Shown here piece after piece: positions 8,940 to 17,771 of a stretch of DNA of 64,000 bases (position 1 is the stretch's first letter; each line of letters starts with the position of its first letter). Under the pieces are notes generated by a model that was given only the letters and a program-made list of their open reading frames with translations, was not told where the DNA came from and did no database searches. The stretch comes from CAVWDI01 sp963753725 (GTDB lineage: Bacteria > Chloroflexota > Anaerolineae > Anaerolineales > UBA4823). The position numbers and the translations under genes were made by a program. The stretch is taken from assembly GCA_963753725.1 (NCBI GenBank), contig CAVWDI010000021.1:1-64000 (forward strand). The letters are read 5' to 3'.

Positions 8940-9902
8940 CTAATCGCGCGCGGCGAGGGCTAAAAATACATCTTCCAAAGAAGGTTCAACCTGTTCAAAA
9001 CGAACATCCGTTTGGCCAGCCCCCTCCAGGTGCTGCCGTAAGACTTCTTCTGTCACATCGGCCGGGGTTATTGCTCGCAGATGATCGCTAGCCAGACCAG
9101 CCCTCATTACACAGGGACAGGCGTTCAATGCATTAAGTGTCTGCAGCAATTTCGCGCTATCCTGAGGAAGGTCTTCATATAGTGGTTGACCGACAAAAAC
9201 ATCCCAAGCCAAACCAGGCAGGGCAGTCTGTTTTAAAGATAAAGGGGAATCCACCGCTAACAACTGCCCATCGCGCATGATACCTACCCTGCCGCAGTAT
9301 TCTGCTTCATCCATATAATGGGTGGTAACCAATGCCGTCACACCCTGGTCAACCAGCTCGTATATCAGGTCCCAGAATGCCCTTCTGGCGTTTGGATCCA
9401 CTCCGCTGGTGGGCTCGTCCAAGAATAACAACTGCGGTTTGTGCACGATTGCGGTTCCCAGAGCCAACCTCTGGCGCCATCCAGTTGAAAGGCTGCTCAC
9501 TCGCTGGCGTTCCAGCCCCTCCAGACCCATAATTTGCATTACTTCGGAAATCCGCTCCTTATCTTGAATACCATACACGCCTGCGTAAAAAGTTAGGTTC
9601 TCAATAACTGTGAGTTCATGGTACAGCGCAAATTTCTGCGACATATATCCGCTCTTAGCTCTCACCTGTTCGGATTGCAGTTCCGAGTCATAACCCAGTA
9701 CCTGAGCTTTACCTTCAGAAGGTTTTAACAATCCCAACAGCATGCGGATTGTGGTCGTTTTCCCCGACCCATTAGGTCCAAGATAACCCACCACTTCGCC
9801 TCGTAAGATATTAAATGAAACCCGATCAACAGCCAGGAAATCTCCAAAATAGCGGGTTAAACCTTGAGCCTGGATAACGAATTCTTCTGAATGAGCGCTC
9901 AT
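8940..9902 (-). CDS. ABC exporter ATP-binding protein (second ATPase of the YbhF-like pair)
   Basis: ATPase of an ABC-2 type exporter. Seen in 320 residues: Walker A GPNGSGKTT near 43, Q-loop YMSQKFALY, a degenerate signature LSTGWRQRL instead of LSGGQ, Walker B LLFLDEP, D-loop SGVDP and switch THYMDEAE. The C-terminal ~100 residues match the regulatory tail of drug/lipid exporter ATPases. Its start overlaps the stop of the preceding ATPase by four bases (ATGA), implying translational coupling. In E. coli YbhF the two ATPases are one chain; here they are separate. Confidence 0.9.
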   Translation of the reverse strand: MSAHSEEFVIQAQGLTRYFGDFLAVDRVSFNILRGEVVGYLGPNGSGKTTTIRMLLGLLKPSEGKAQVLGYDSELQSEQVRAKSGYMSQKFALYHELTVIENLTFYAGVYGIQDKERISEVMQIMGLEGLERQRVSSLSTGWRQRLALGTAIVHKPQLLFLDEPTSGVDPNARRAFWDLIYELVDQGVTALVTTHYMDEAEYCGRVGIMRDGQLLAVDSPLSLKQTALPGLAWDVFVGQPLYEDLPQDSAKLLQTLNALNACPCVMRAGLASDHLRAITPADVTEEVLRQHLEGAGQTDVRFEQVEPSLEDVFLALAARD

Positions 9903-10864
9903 CCCATGTCCTTCACAAACCCCATAAAAACATCTTCCAATAAAGGCTGAATTTCGCGCAAGGTTTTGATTTGACCGCCTTCATCTGGTATACGTTTACT
10001 CAAACGGGAGATCACTCCACCTGCTGTTCCATACTTAACCAGAATATGCAGCCGATCACCGAACATCTGTACATCCTCAACCTCGTTTTCCTCCATGGCC
10101 AGATAACGGAGTTTCGAGGTTGGCGATCCAACTAATTCAATAATTCTTCCTCTCAGGCGCATTCGAAGATTCGATGGTGTGCCTTCTTCCACCAATTTCC
10201 CTTTCAACATGAAACCCACTCGTGTACAGCGCGTGGCTTCATCCATGTAGGGAGTGCTGATAAAAACCGCTGTCTCTTGATCTGCCTCACCATTTCTGGT
10301 TACCAGGCGGATAATTAACTGCCAGAAGTCCTGTCGGGTAACCGGATCAACTCCAGTCGTGGGCTCATCCAACAAAAGCACCTTCGGGTTATGAACCAAT
10401 GCTGCCGCAAGTCCTAACTTTTGCTTCATTCCACCTGACAGAAATCCAGCTCTCCGGTCTATGTACGGATCCAAACCAACGAATTGTAAAATATCCATGC
10501 AGCGCGGAAACCATTCGCTTGACGATAAACCGCGTACTTCAGCGAAAAAACGCAGGTTCTCGAGCACGGTCATCTCTTCATACAATGAGAAACGCTGCGG
10601 AAGATAACCAATTTGAGCGCGTGCCCCTTCAGTATTTCGAAGGACATCATAACCGTCTATTTGAATTTCAACGGGTTCACCATTGCTGCTTACATCAGGT
10701 CGATAAGCGCCGCAAAGCAAACAAATCGTTGTTGTTTTTCCGGCCCCATCAGGACCAACCAGACCATATATTTCCCCGGAGGCGACTTTGATATTTACCC
10801 GGTCCACAGCGCGCAAATCACCAAAGGTCTTGCTGAGATTTTGAGTCTCGATCAGTGCACCCAT
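9899..10864 (-). CDS. ABC exporter ATP-binding protein (first ATPase)
   Basis: Partner ATPase of the same exporter. Seen in 321 residues: Walker A GPDGAGKTT, Q-loop YLPQRFSLYEEMTV, canonical signature LSGGMKQKLG, Walker B VLLLDEPTTGVDP and STPYMDEATRC. This site is canonical while the neighbour has an altered signature, so the ATPase dimer may be asymmetric. The gene begins three bases after the HlyD-type adaptor stop. Confidence 0.9.
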   Translation of the reverse strand: MGALIETQNLSKTFGDLRAVDRVNIKVASGEIYGLVGPDGAGKTTTICLLCGAYRPDVSSNGEPVEIQIDGYDVLRNTEGARAQIGYLPQRFSLYEEMTVLENLRFFAEVRGLSSSEWFPRCMDILQFVGLDPYIDRRAGFLSGGMKQKLGLAAALVHNPKVLLLDEPTTGVDPVTRQDFWQLIIRLVTRNGEADQETAVFISTPYMDEATRCTRVGFMLKGKLVEEGTPSNLRMRLRGRIIELVGSPTSKLRYLAMEENEVEDVQMFGDRLHILVKYGTAGGVISRLSKRIPDEGGQIKTLREIQPLLEDVFMGFVKDMG

Positions 10865-10969
10865 CAGTTATTGTTCGAACACCACATCCGCCGGCATGCC
10901 CGGTTTTAATTTCCCATCCTCATTCTGTATGGATAATTCCACGGCAAAAACAGTTGAGCGGCGGCCTTC

Positions 10970-11512
10970 CTAAGTCTGAACGTTGCGCGGTGTAAATTCA
11001 CCCTGATCCGATATATACACAACTGTTGCATTAAAAGCTTCACCGGGGAACGAATCAACCGTCATTTCAGCATCCTGTCCAAGCTTAATGCGCCCATAAC
11101 GATCCTCAGGGACATAAACTGTAATTGTAAGATTTTCCAATTGACCGATCGTCATAACTGGCGCCCCAGGCTGGATTACCTCGCCGGGTTCAACGTTACG
11201 GCTAATCACCACACCCGGTATTGGAGCATATACGACCAATTTTTCCAATTGGACTTCAATCAAATTCAATTCCGCCTCCGCTTGAGAAACTGATGTACAC
11301 GCCTGTGTTAGTCTGGCCTGGGCCTGGTCCACACCCACTTTGGCTTGTAGAGCTGAGTCCTGGGCTTGTTTGGGTACCACGTTTATTGCTTTTATTTGCG
11401 CTTCGAGTACGGCGACTTTATCAGGATCAGGCCCATCCTCTAAATCAGCTAAATCCTGAAGCGCTTTATCCTGGTTGGCCAGCGCCTTATCTAATTCCGT
11501 TTCGTACTCCAA
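10970..11512 (-). CDS. HlyD/YbhG-type membrane fusion protein, C-terminal part (frameshift and in-frame stop)
   Basis: C-terminal coiled coil, lipoyl and beta-barrel domains of the periplasmic adaptor begun at 12222. Seen: coiled-coil residues up to the lipoyl half-motif VVYAPIPGVVISRNVEPGEVI and the barrel segment ending FTPRNVQT. An amber TAG (10970-10972) stops it, but the same frame continues sensibly (EGRRSTVFAVELSIQNEDG) to a TAA at 10868-10870, three bases before the ATPase gene. The usual sequence after TPRNVQT is acidic, so GAG to TAG is a simple explanation. A one-base deletion near 11562 separates this frame from the N-terminal part. Confidence 0.82.
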   Translation of the reverse strand: MEYETELDKALANQDKALQDLADLEDGPDPDKVAVLEAQIKAINVVPKQAQDSALQAKVGVDQAQARLTQACTSVSQAEAELNLIEVQLEKLVVYAPIPGVVISRNVEPGEVIQPGAPVMTIGQLENLTITVYVPEDRYGRIKLGQDAEMTVDSFPGEAFNATVVYISDQGEFTPRNVQT

Positions 11513-11523
11513 CCTGCGGACCG

Positions 11524-12222
11524 CTAAGTCGTAATCGCTCTGCGCTTCTTCAAGCTCCTCTTTAAGTCCTCCCTTGTCGGATGGTTGCTGGATTTGTATT
11601 TATACGGTTCGAAACGGTCCCTGGCCGCATCCAGTCTTTCCTTCATAAGGATAATTGCTTCCATGGCAGCATAGTCTTGATGATTGGTAGGAACAGTGTA
11701 ATTATCCAACTGGTACTGCGCCTCACGAACAGCCCGGTTTGCTGCAGCCATCGCTCGCAGCGTTTCCCCTTTTGCGACAGCATGATTATCGTAAAGTCCA
11801 TCGAGAGCCTGTTGAGCTGAAAGCAGTTCAACTTCAGTAGAGGCATTTACAACCTCAATGTTGGTTTCAGCCCCACGCAGCATGGCATTCGCCATATCAA
11901 GTCCAGTTTGGGTCGTCAATAAATTAGAGTTGGCGTTTTCGAGCGCGGTCTGCGCCCGCTGGTGTTGGGACTGCAGCAGAACATCATCAAGCTTTAACAG
12001 TTCGTCATTTGCCTGTACGGCCTGGCCTTTCTCCACCAAAACCTGTGCTACACGACCGGATTGTTCTGGCGCAACCAATACTTCCACCGCCTCAATCGTC
12101 CCGGAAGCCTGCAATGGGAGATCAGCAGAAGTATCGCGACCAAAGAACCAGTACCAGCCTCCCACACCGATCAGAATTACAACGAGCAATATTGGAATGA
12201 TTATCCTTTTACGATCGTGCAT
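11524..12222 (-). CDS. HlyD/YbhG-type membrane fusion protein, N-terminal part
   Basis: Adaptor subunit bridging the ABC-2 permease to the cell envelope. Start at the ATG 12222, preceded by GGAGG; a TTG four codons earlier is less likely. Seen: N-terminal anchor helix (about residues 7-26, IIIPILLVVILIGVGGWYWF), first lipoyl half with GTIEAVEVLVAPEQSGRV, then a long alpha-helical hairpin. The frame breaks near 11562: adding one A in the TTAAAGAGG context restores REDLKEELEEAQSDYDLAVRR, which joins 10970-11512. The whole adaptor would span 10868-12222, about 450 residues. Confidence 0.83.
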   Translation of the reverse strand: MHDRKRIIIPILLVVILIGVGGWYWFFGRDTSADLPLQASGTIEAVEVLVAPEQSGRVAQVLVEKGQAVQANDELLKLDDVLLQSQHQRAQTALENANSNLLTTQTGLDMANAMLRGAETNIEVVNASTEVELLSAQQALDGLYDNHAVAKGETLRAMAAANRAVREAQYQLDNYTVPTNHQDYAAMEAIILMKERLDAARDRFEPYKYKSSNHPTREDLKRSLKKRRAITT

Positions 12223-12285
12223 CAATACCTCCAAATTCTATGAACTGGCTTAACTGGGATAATTCCATCCTCAAACATATCGCCG

Positions 12286-13419
12286 CTAATCCAAGCGTTT
12301 ACGAAAACGTAAAGAAGCGGCTGTCATCAATGCCAGCCCAAAAATAATTAAAGCGATAATTTCTCGACGTAACGCCCACGCTCCAACATCTTTGAGCATA
12401 AGCGAACGAATAATGACCAGATAGTAGCGCAAAGGGATCAGGTATGAGATCCACTGCAGCGCTTCGGGCATTGCCTCCAGAGGGAAAAACACACCGGATA
12501 AGAAAAACGCCGGGAGCAGGGTCATCCAGACGATAAGCATGGCTTCCTGCTGTGTGTTTGCCAGGGTAGACGCCAGCAGTCCAATCCCTAAACTCGACAT
12601 CAGGAAGAGAGCTGATAATGCCAAAATCAAAACTAAATTGCCTCGCACGGGTACGCCAAACCACCAATGACCCAGCGCCAGCACTTCCAAGATATTGAGA
12701 AAAGCCAGGACTACATAAGGCAGAAGTTTGCCCACAATCAATTCCCAGGGGCGGATTGGCGTGACGATCAATTGTTCGATCGTACCCCGCTCACGTTCGC
12801 GAACAATCGCTGTGGCGGTTAATATTGAGGTTAATGCATACAAAATTAGCGCGATTACACCGGGGATCATATAATAGGCGCTGATTAAATCCGGGTTATA
12901 CCAAACCTGGGACCGCACAACGACAGGGGGGATTATGGCGGCGGTCTGACCGCGGCGAATCAGCCTCTCGGAGAGGATCCTGGTGGCATGTTCATGCCCG
13001 ATAAGCTGCGCGGCTGATAGTGCGGTAGAGGCTACCGCTGGATCACTTCCATCAAGAATGAATAAAACCTCAGCTGTCCCGCTGGTCTTAAGTTGGTTTG
13101 TATAATCGGGTGGGATGACCAACCCAGCGCGCGCATCGCCCCCATCAATCAATAGCCGTAATTCATCCTCCGAACCTACATCATAGCTGAGAGCAAAATA
13201 ATCCGCGGCGCGATAAGCGTCCAGCAGTTCCCTGGCTGCCGGACCTCTATCCTGATCGTATACTGCCATTGTTACATTGCGCACATCATTTGTTGCCGCA
13301 TATCCCAACAGAAACAACTGCATAATTGGCATGATAAGCACCAACGCCAGTGTGCGTGGATCCCTGACAATCTGGATAAATTCTTTTCGGATCAGTGAAG
13401 TTAATCGGGAATTTACCAT
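12286..13419 (-). CDS. ABC-2 type exporter permease (YbhS/YbhR-like)
   Basis: Membrane-spanning subunit of the exporter. Seen in 377 residues: an N-terminal cytoplasmic stretch LIRKEFIQIVRDPRTLAL, first helix near 27-45, a large extracytoplasmic loop (about 55-175), then five helices starting near ISAYYMIPGVIALILYALTS, with the family motif RERERGTIEQLIVTPIRPWELIVGK. Only one permease gene is present here where E. coli has two (ybhS, ybhR), so a homodimer is expected. It lies between tetR and the adaptor gene. Confidence 0.88.
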   Translation of the reverse strand: MVNSRLTSLIRKEFIQIVRDPRTLALVLIMPIMQLFLLGYAATNDVRNVTMAVYDQDRGPAARELLDAYRAADYFALSYDVGSEDELRLLIDGGDARAGLVIPPDYTNQLKTSGTAEVLFILDGSDPAVASTALSAAQLIGHEHATRILSERLIRRGQTAAIIPPVVVRSQVWYNPDLISAYYMIPGVIALILYALTSILTATAIVRERERGTIEQLIVTPIRPWELIVGKLLPYVVLAFLNILEVLALGHWWFGVPVRGNLVLILALSALFLMSSLGIGLLASTLANTQQEAMLIVWMTLLPAFFLSGVFFPLEAMPEALQWISYLIPLRYYLVIIRSLMLKDVGAWALRREIIALIIFGLALMTAASLRFRKRLD

Positions 13420-13441
13420 TTTAATTCTACAAAGTGAAACA

Positions 13442-14047
13442 TCAGTCCTTTACGAGTATTCCGTGCAAATAAATATCAATGAAATATTCAAGCGCATTTT
13501 CCCTGAATTCAGATGGGGCTTGCTGCGATAGGACAATATCCGTAATCTTATAAGCGAAGAACAAACCGATGAAAGTACGTATAAACATCAACGGCGGAAT
13601 GGGTTTTAATCTCTCCCGATCAAGGTCCTTTACACGTTCTACAATTCGAAGTTCATCAGGGATAAGTTTGGTAACAAGTTCATTGGCATGCTGGCTGTTA
13701 AACTCCACAACCTCAATAAACATCAAATTCATAAAATCAGGACGCTGCTCTATAGCTGCCAGCAAACGATCAATTGCGTCCCGAATAATCTGCTCTGCAG
13801 TATCCCCTTGAGCCTCCAGCATTGCCGGGATGACATCATGGTAAGGGTGATACTCTAGAAAAACTTGCTTAAATACCTGCTGTTTGCTATCAAAGTGATT
13901 ATAAAGACCACCCAGGGCAATGTCTGCTTCTCTGGCAATCTGGCGCATCGAGGTGCCGTGATAGCCCTGCTTCACAAACAATTCATGTGCCGCGCATATA
14001 ATATCTTGCTTCTTCAGTTGGACTTTGCTTGGAGAGTTATTTGACAT
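13442..14047 (-). CDS. TetR-family transcriptional regulator (CecR-like)
   Basis: Repressor of the exporter operon (predicted). Seen in 201 residues: helix-turn-helix at about 14-60, with IICAAHELFVKQGYHGTSM, RQIAREADIALGGLYNHF and DSK, typical of TetR proteins. The rest is a helical ligand domain. It is the first gene of the operon, 22 bases before the permease, and an 18-bp palindrome lies 15 bases upstream of its ATG, so autoregulation is likely. Confidence 0.9.
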   Translation of the reverse strand: MSNNSPSKVQLKKQDIICAAHELFVKQGYHGTSMRQIAREADIALGGLYNHFDSKQQVFKQVFLEYHPYHDVIPAMLEAQGDTAEQIIRDAIDRLLAAIEQRPDFMNLMFIEVVEFNSQHANELVTKLIPDELRIVERVKDLDRERLKPIPPLMFIRTFIGLFFAYKITDIVLSQQAPSEFRENALEYFIDIYLHGILVKD

Positions 14048-14062
14048 TTGAATATCCGTCTA

Positions 14063-14080
14063 TGAACGAACGTTCGTTCA
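14063..14080. promoter_or_regulatory. TetR operator palindrome
   Basis: TGAACGAACGTTCGTTCA is a perfect 18-bp palindrome located between the -10 element and the ATG of tetR. Length, symmetry and place fit a TetR dimer operator controlling the tetR-exporter operon. Confidence 0.85.
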
Positions 14081-14081
14081 C

Positions 14082-14109
14082 ATTTTAGGATGTTTTTTCA
14101 AAATGTCAA
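14082..14109 (-). promoter_or_regulatory. Sigma-70-type promoter of the tetR-exporter operon
   Basis: On the minus strand, TTGACA (14109-14104) and TAAAAT (14087-14082) are separated by 16 bases. The consensus -35 and near-consensus -10 lie just before the operator palindrome, so bound repressor would block initiation. Confidence 0.8.
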
Positions 14110-14144
14110 GCCCAATTGGGTATCCCATTATTTTTAATTCAAAA

Positions 14145-14171
14145 CAGCCCAGCGATTAATCCGCCGGGCTG
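14145..14171 (-). terminator. Intrinsic terminator after the pterin dehydratase gene
   Basis: CAGCCC...GGGCTG stem with partly paired interior, followed on the minus strand by TTTTGAATT. It is about 30 bases past the dehydratase stop and separates that operon from the tetR promoter. Confidence 0.65.
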
Positions 14172-14200
14172 AGCATCTAAATTCCTAAATTTCCATTACG

Positions 14201-14542
14201 CTAATTAGTAAACAGATCATCCGTGCGGGCAGCCATAATAAAATCATTTCGATGCAGCCCTTTCACGGTGTGTGTCCACCATGTCACTGTCACTGCTCCC
14301 CACTCCGTCAACAATGATGGGTGGTGGTTCTCCGTTTCCGCCAACTCTCCTACCGTATTCGTGAACGCAATAGCTTCGACAAAATCCTTGAATTTAAGTT
14401 TTCGTTCGAGCTGTTTGATACCGCCAACCTCGATCACATTCCATTCAGGGACATGTACCTTTAATTTAGCTATTCCGTTTTCGTCCAATGGGAGTTCGCC
14501 CCCTCGAGCCAGGACGAAAGGTTCACCGGCTATTCTCACCAT
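14201..14542 (-). CDS. 4a-hydroxytetrahydrobiopterin dehydratase (pterin-4a-carbinolamine dehydratase)
   Basis: Small cytoplasmic enzyme that dehydrates 4a-hydroxytetrahydropterin, recycling the cofactor of aromatic amino acid hydroxylases or acting in molybdopterin-related folds. Seen in 113 residues: core motif ENHHP with the catalytic His pair, V.V.W.TH and GLHRNDF near the C-terminus, all typical of PCD. No hydroxylase gene is in the window. It starts 6 bases after the small membrane protein gene. Confidence 0.88.
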   Translation of the reverse strand: MVRIAGEPFVLARGGELPLDENGIAKLKVHVPEWNVIEVGGIKQLERKLKFKDFVEAIAFTNTVGELAETENHHPSLLTEWGAVTVTWWTHTVKGLHRNDFIMAARTDDLFTN

Positions 14543-14548
14543 GGGTGC

Positions 14549-14771
14549 TCAATCAGCCAATGAAGCAACGCTGCGCAGTAAACCCAATACCAAAACGCCC
14601 AATTTTACACCTTCTCCGGCGCTGATTTGGGGCGGTCCTTCCTGCTCGCCGGATTTTAATCAACAAATATGCGGCCCCTACTCCTACCACTGCTCCAATC
14701 ACTGCGCCAATCAAAAGCACACGCGGTTCCCAGTTTTCGTTTTCAACGATTTCTAATTCTTGTTCGCTCAT
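14549..14771 (-). CDS. Small single-helix membrane protein (one-base frameshift)
   Basis: Unrecognised small protein. Seen: acidic N-terminus, one strong helix (LLIGAVIGAVVGVGAAYLLI, about 19-38). In the given frame the C-terminus becomes arginine-rich. Removing one A in ATTAAAATCC near 14655 gives SGEQEGPPQISAGEGVKLGV and then LVLGLLRSVASLAD, ending at 14549-14551. That hydrophobic C-terminus resembles small Anaerolineae membrane proteins I recall, so the corrected reading is preferred. Function unknown. Confidence 0.6.
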
Positions 14772-14870
14772 AGTGAATCCTCTCTGTTAAGACTCGATTT
14801 GATAGTTTCCTGTACAACAATTCCCTTATGAAGAATATTTTGTCTTGAAAATTTATGGGAAGGTAACTGT

Positions 14871-15392
14871 TCACTTGCCTCGCAAACTACGCCCAAACTG
14901 TCGAACCGAAGCCGAAAACGAACGAGTACGCAAGATCGGTTCAACCATCTTATTGCTGAACTGGCTTACAAAAACCCCGGCGGCAAGGAAATAATTCAGA
15001 AGTAACCTGGAATACCCTGGCAGCACCTGCAGCAGGCGAAAGAGACCATATATCGCAGCGGCATTAATCACTATCACGATCAATGAGATAACCAGTTGAG
15101 GCGAGATCAGCCAGATGAGGGCGGCGTCCGCCCCTTTACTCACCCAATAATTTGTTCCGCTGATTGTTAACAACATAAGCAGCACGACCAATACTGCGCC
15201 AATAGCAATTGGCAGAAATACCTGCAAAATCATTTCATGGCGGTGCCGCGCCTGAGTGACCGGATTGGGCTCCGGTAATTCTTGTTTCTCCACCAAAACC
15301 TCTTGCCCCTGTTGAGGCAGTGGCGTTGAAAGGTTGTCTTTATTTGGTGGTTTGATTTCTTCGGTGTTTCCCATTAGATTGTATTTTAACAC
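14871..15392 (-). CDS. Membrane protein of unknown function
   Basis: Not recognised. The 173-residue product (or from the Met at 15374, MGNTEEIKP, which looks better) has a polar Pro/Gln/Glu-rich N-terminal tail of about 45 residues. Three hydrophobic segments follow (near 57-79, 90-118 and 132-150) and a basic, serine-rich C-terminus. It lies between hpt and the small membrane protein, all in one direction. Confidence 0.6.
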   Translation of the reverse strand: MLKYNLMGNTEEIKPPNKDNLSTPLPQQGQEVLVEKQELPEPNPVTQARHRHEMILQVFLPIAIGAVLVVLLMLLTISGTNYWVSKGADAALIWLISPQLVISLIVIVINAAAIYGLFRLLQVLPGYSRLLLNYFLAAGVFVSQFSNKMVEPILRTRSFSASVRQFGRSLRGK

Positions 15393-15443
15393 GACTTTAG
15401 GTAAATATACTGCAAACCAGGGTCGTTATAAATCGAATTCGTT

Positions 15444-15989
15444 TTAACCTGAGTAAACCTCGCTCTTTAACTCGGCTACATACGGCAGAGTACGGTATAA
15501 ATCTGCGTAATCAAGACCATACCCAACAACCCATACATCAGGGATCGTAAACCCGAGATAATCGATCTGGGTTGTCACCCGCTCACTTTCTTTCTTCACC
15601 AACGCACAAGTGTGAATGGATGCCGGATTCCGTCCTTTCAATATTCGCAACAGGTAATCTAATGTTTGCCCTGTATCAACGATATCCTCAACCACAAGGA
15701 TATGCTGCCCTTCAATCGGTTCGCGCAGGTCCATCAGTATGCGGACAGCGCCGGACTCAGTGGACCTCCCATAACTTGACAATGCCATAAAATCGACAAT
15801 ATGCGTGAGTTCCAGTTGTCGTGTTAAATCCGCCAAGAAGATAAAGGCGCCCTTCAAGATGCCAATGATATAAAGGCGTTCGATATCTTTGAAATCACCT
15901 GATATTTCTTGAGCCATTTCACGGATACGTTGTTCTATATCTTCCTGGGATACCAATACGCGGGCTAAATCAGGGTGCAATTCTGGCAT
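15444..15989 (-). CDS. hpt: Hypoxanthine phosphoribosyltransferase
   Basis: Purine salvage enzyme: hypoxanthine or guanine plus PRPP to the nucleotide. Seen in 181 residues: the PRPP-binding signature ILVVEDIVDTGQTL (97-110), the flexible loop MALSSYGRSTESG, ILKGAFIFLADL near the N-terminus, and the base-binding DVWVVGYGLDY. Normal length for HPRT. It heads the minus-strand group down to 14201. Confidence 0.92.
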   Translation of the reverse strand: MPELHPDLARVLVSQEDIEQRIREMAQEISGDFKDIERLYIIGILKGAFIFLADLTRQLELTHIVDFMALSSYGRSTESGAVRILMDLREPIEGQHILVVEDIVDTGQTLDYLLRILKGRNPASIHTCALVKKESERVTTQIDYLGFTIPDVWVVGYGLDYADLYRTLPYVAELKSEVYSG

Positions 15990-16151
15990 AGGTTTTCCTC
16001 TATTAGAAATTATCCGGATTTATAACAAATCCACTCCCCTGATTTTACACCAGATTCTTTTACAGGCATTTTTTCGTCGATCCATAAATATCAGCTGAAG
16101 CGAAAACACTCTTGACTGTTTCTGAGGTAATAAAGGATGACACACATGCTT

Positions 16152-16157
16152 TATAAT
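16152..16157 (+). promoter_or_regulatory. Possible -10 element before the 16194 glycosyltransferase
   Basis: TATAAT lies 37 bases before the ATG in the divergent gap after hpt. No good -35 is at the expected spacing (TTGACT at 16112 is too far), so this is only a candidate. Confidence 0.3.
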
Positions 16158-16193
16158 CAAGGCTATCATTTAGTATCTCAGTGATCTCTTAGA

Positions 16194-17750
16194 ATGAATA
16201 AATTCCGCCATTATTTACAGAACCCAGGTACGCTGCTCTTCTACACCGCATTAATATTACTCGGGGTAATAGGCGCCTGGATCATTTATTACGCCACGGT
16301 CTGGGGAGTTGGTTTCATCGATTGGGATTCATTTAATTATATAGCTGTTGCTCGCAGTTTAGCGCAAGGACGCGGCTTTATGTACCCAATCGATCCAGAC
16401 ACTTATGCACCATTGACGAATTTTCCACCCATATATCCGCTAATCCTATCCATCTTTGAGTTGGTAAACATTGATGCGGTGAGCGGCGCAAGATATCTCA
16501 ACGCACTCTTGTTCGGATTGAGCAGCGTTCTGGTAGGAATAACGTTAAAAAAAGAAACGGGTTCTTCAATTTTCGCTCTATTGGGAGCATTTCTTATCAT
16601 TACTTCCAGCACGTTGGTCTTCTTTTACTCATTTGCCCTGGCGGAAGGTTTGTATTTATTTTTCACCCTGTTGGGATTTCTATTTCTGATTTTCTATATC
16701 AAAACCAATAAACGATTTTTCCTGGTCCTGTCCGGATTGATAATCGGGTTGGCCATCATGACCAGGTACGTTGGAGTCGCCAACATGCTCACTGCCGGTC
16801 TCGCACTGCTGGTATACAGAAAGCGCCGGTTTTCCCAAACATTGCTTGATTTGGCCATCTTTTTCTTGTTGAGCCTCGGACCAATTTTGTTATGGCAATC
16901 GCGTGAAATACCATTTGTGGCAGACACAAATGCCGCCATGCAGCCATCCGGGATCACAGGCCTCGATATCAATCTCATTTTTCAACAGAACTTCAGGTAT
17001 ATCTACTTAATAATTCTCTACACACTTTACAGCTGGTATTTACCAGAAAAGCTATATCTGGGTTTTGAAAAGGAGCATTTGATCCTGGCTCTAGCCGGTT
17101 TCTTAACCCTTCTGGGTGGAATGCTGATTTATGGAAAGAATATAAAAGAGGATGCTGCCTATGGACTTAAGAAAATCAGGAATGGACATCCAACTGTTTT
17201 AGTTTATGGGAGTTTCTTCCTGATCTATTTCGGTGTCGTTATCGGTGTAACGATGGTTGGAAAAGTAGTGATTATCGAACGGGTGTTTATTCCCATATTC
17301 CTGTCAACCACAATAATTTTGGTTAGCATTCTATCTTATTTATGGAAGCTCGATAAAAAATATCTGCGCGTGATAACAGGACTGGTCTCAGCATATTTGA
17401 TACTTTTTTCAATGTGGTCATTCGTTGAAAATGTCCCTGCGATCCACAATAAGGGTTTAGGGCTGGGGAGGAAATCCTTCCAAAACAATACTTCAATGCA
17501 GATGCTCAAAGAATTAAGTCAAGACAGGACCATCTACAGCAATTACCCCTGGGCGCTTTACCTGCATACTGGCGAGATCGGCTACCGCTTGAACAAATTC
17601 TTACCCGAAAACGCCCAATCCGGGGATACGATTATCGCAATTTTCTCCTACGAATCCATATCCAACCCGGAGTTTGCAGCAAAGCACTCTGAGAGTTTAG
17701 AACTTCTCGAGAGTGACCGGCATATAGACGTCTACCTGTTCAAGCCTTAA
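16194..17750 (+). CDS. PMT/ArnT-like (GT39-type) integral membrane glycosyltransferase
   Basis: Predicted GT-C glycosyltransferase using a polyprenyl-phosphate sugar on the outer face of the membrane. Seen in 518 residues: about 11 hydrophobic segments, an early extracytoplasmic loop with acidic WDSFNYI (about 50), then ARSLAQGRG and FPPIYPLIL, typical of the family's first loop. A soluble C-terminal part follows with IYSNYPWALYLHTGE. It is the only plus-strand gene of the glycan cluster. The acceptor is unknown. Confidence 0.75.
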   Translation: MNKFRHYLQNPGTLLFYTALILLGVIGAWIIYYATVWGVGFIDWDSFNYIAVARSLAQGRGFMYPIDPDTYAPLTNFPPIYPLILSIFELVNIDAVSGARYLNALLFGLSSVLVGITLKKETGSSIFALLGAFLIITSSTLVFFYSFALAEGLYLFFTLLGFLFLIFYIKTNKRFFLVLSGLIIGLAIMTRYVGVANMLTAGLALLVYRKRRFSQTLLDLAIFFLLSLGPILLWQSREIPFVADTNAAMQPSGITGLDINLIFQQNFRYIYLIILYTLYSWYLPEKLYLGFEKEHLILALAGFLTLLGGMLIYGKNIKEDAAYGLKKIRNGHPTVLVYGSFFLIYFGVVIGVTMVGKVVIIERVFIPIFLSTTIILVSILSYLWKLDKKYLRVITGLVSAYLILFSMWSFVENVPAIHNKGLGLGRKSFQNNTSMQMLKELSQDRTIYSNYPWALYLHTGEIGYRLNKFLPENAQSGDTIIAIFSYESISNPEFAAKHSESLELLESDRHIDVYLFKP

Positions 17751-17771
17751 CCCATTCTCAAGCTTATACTT

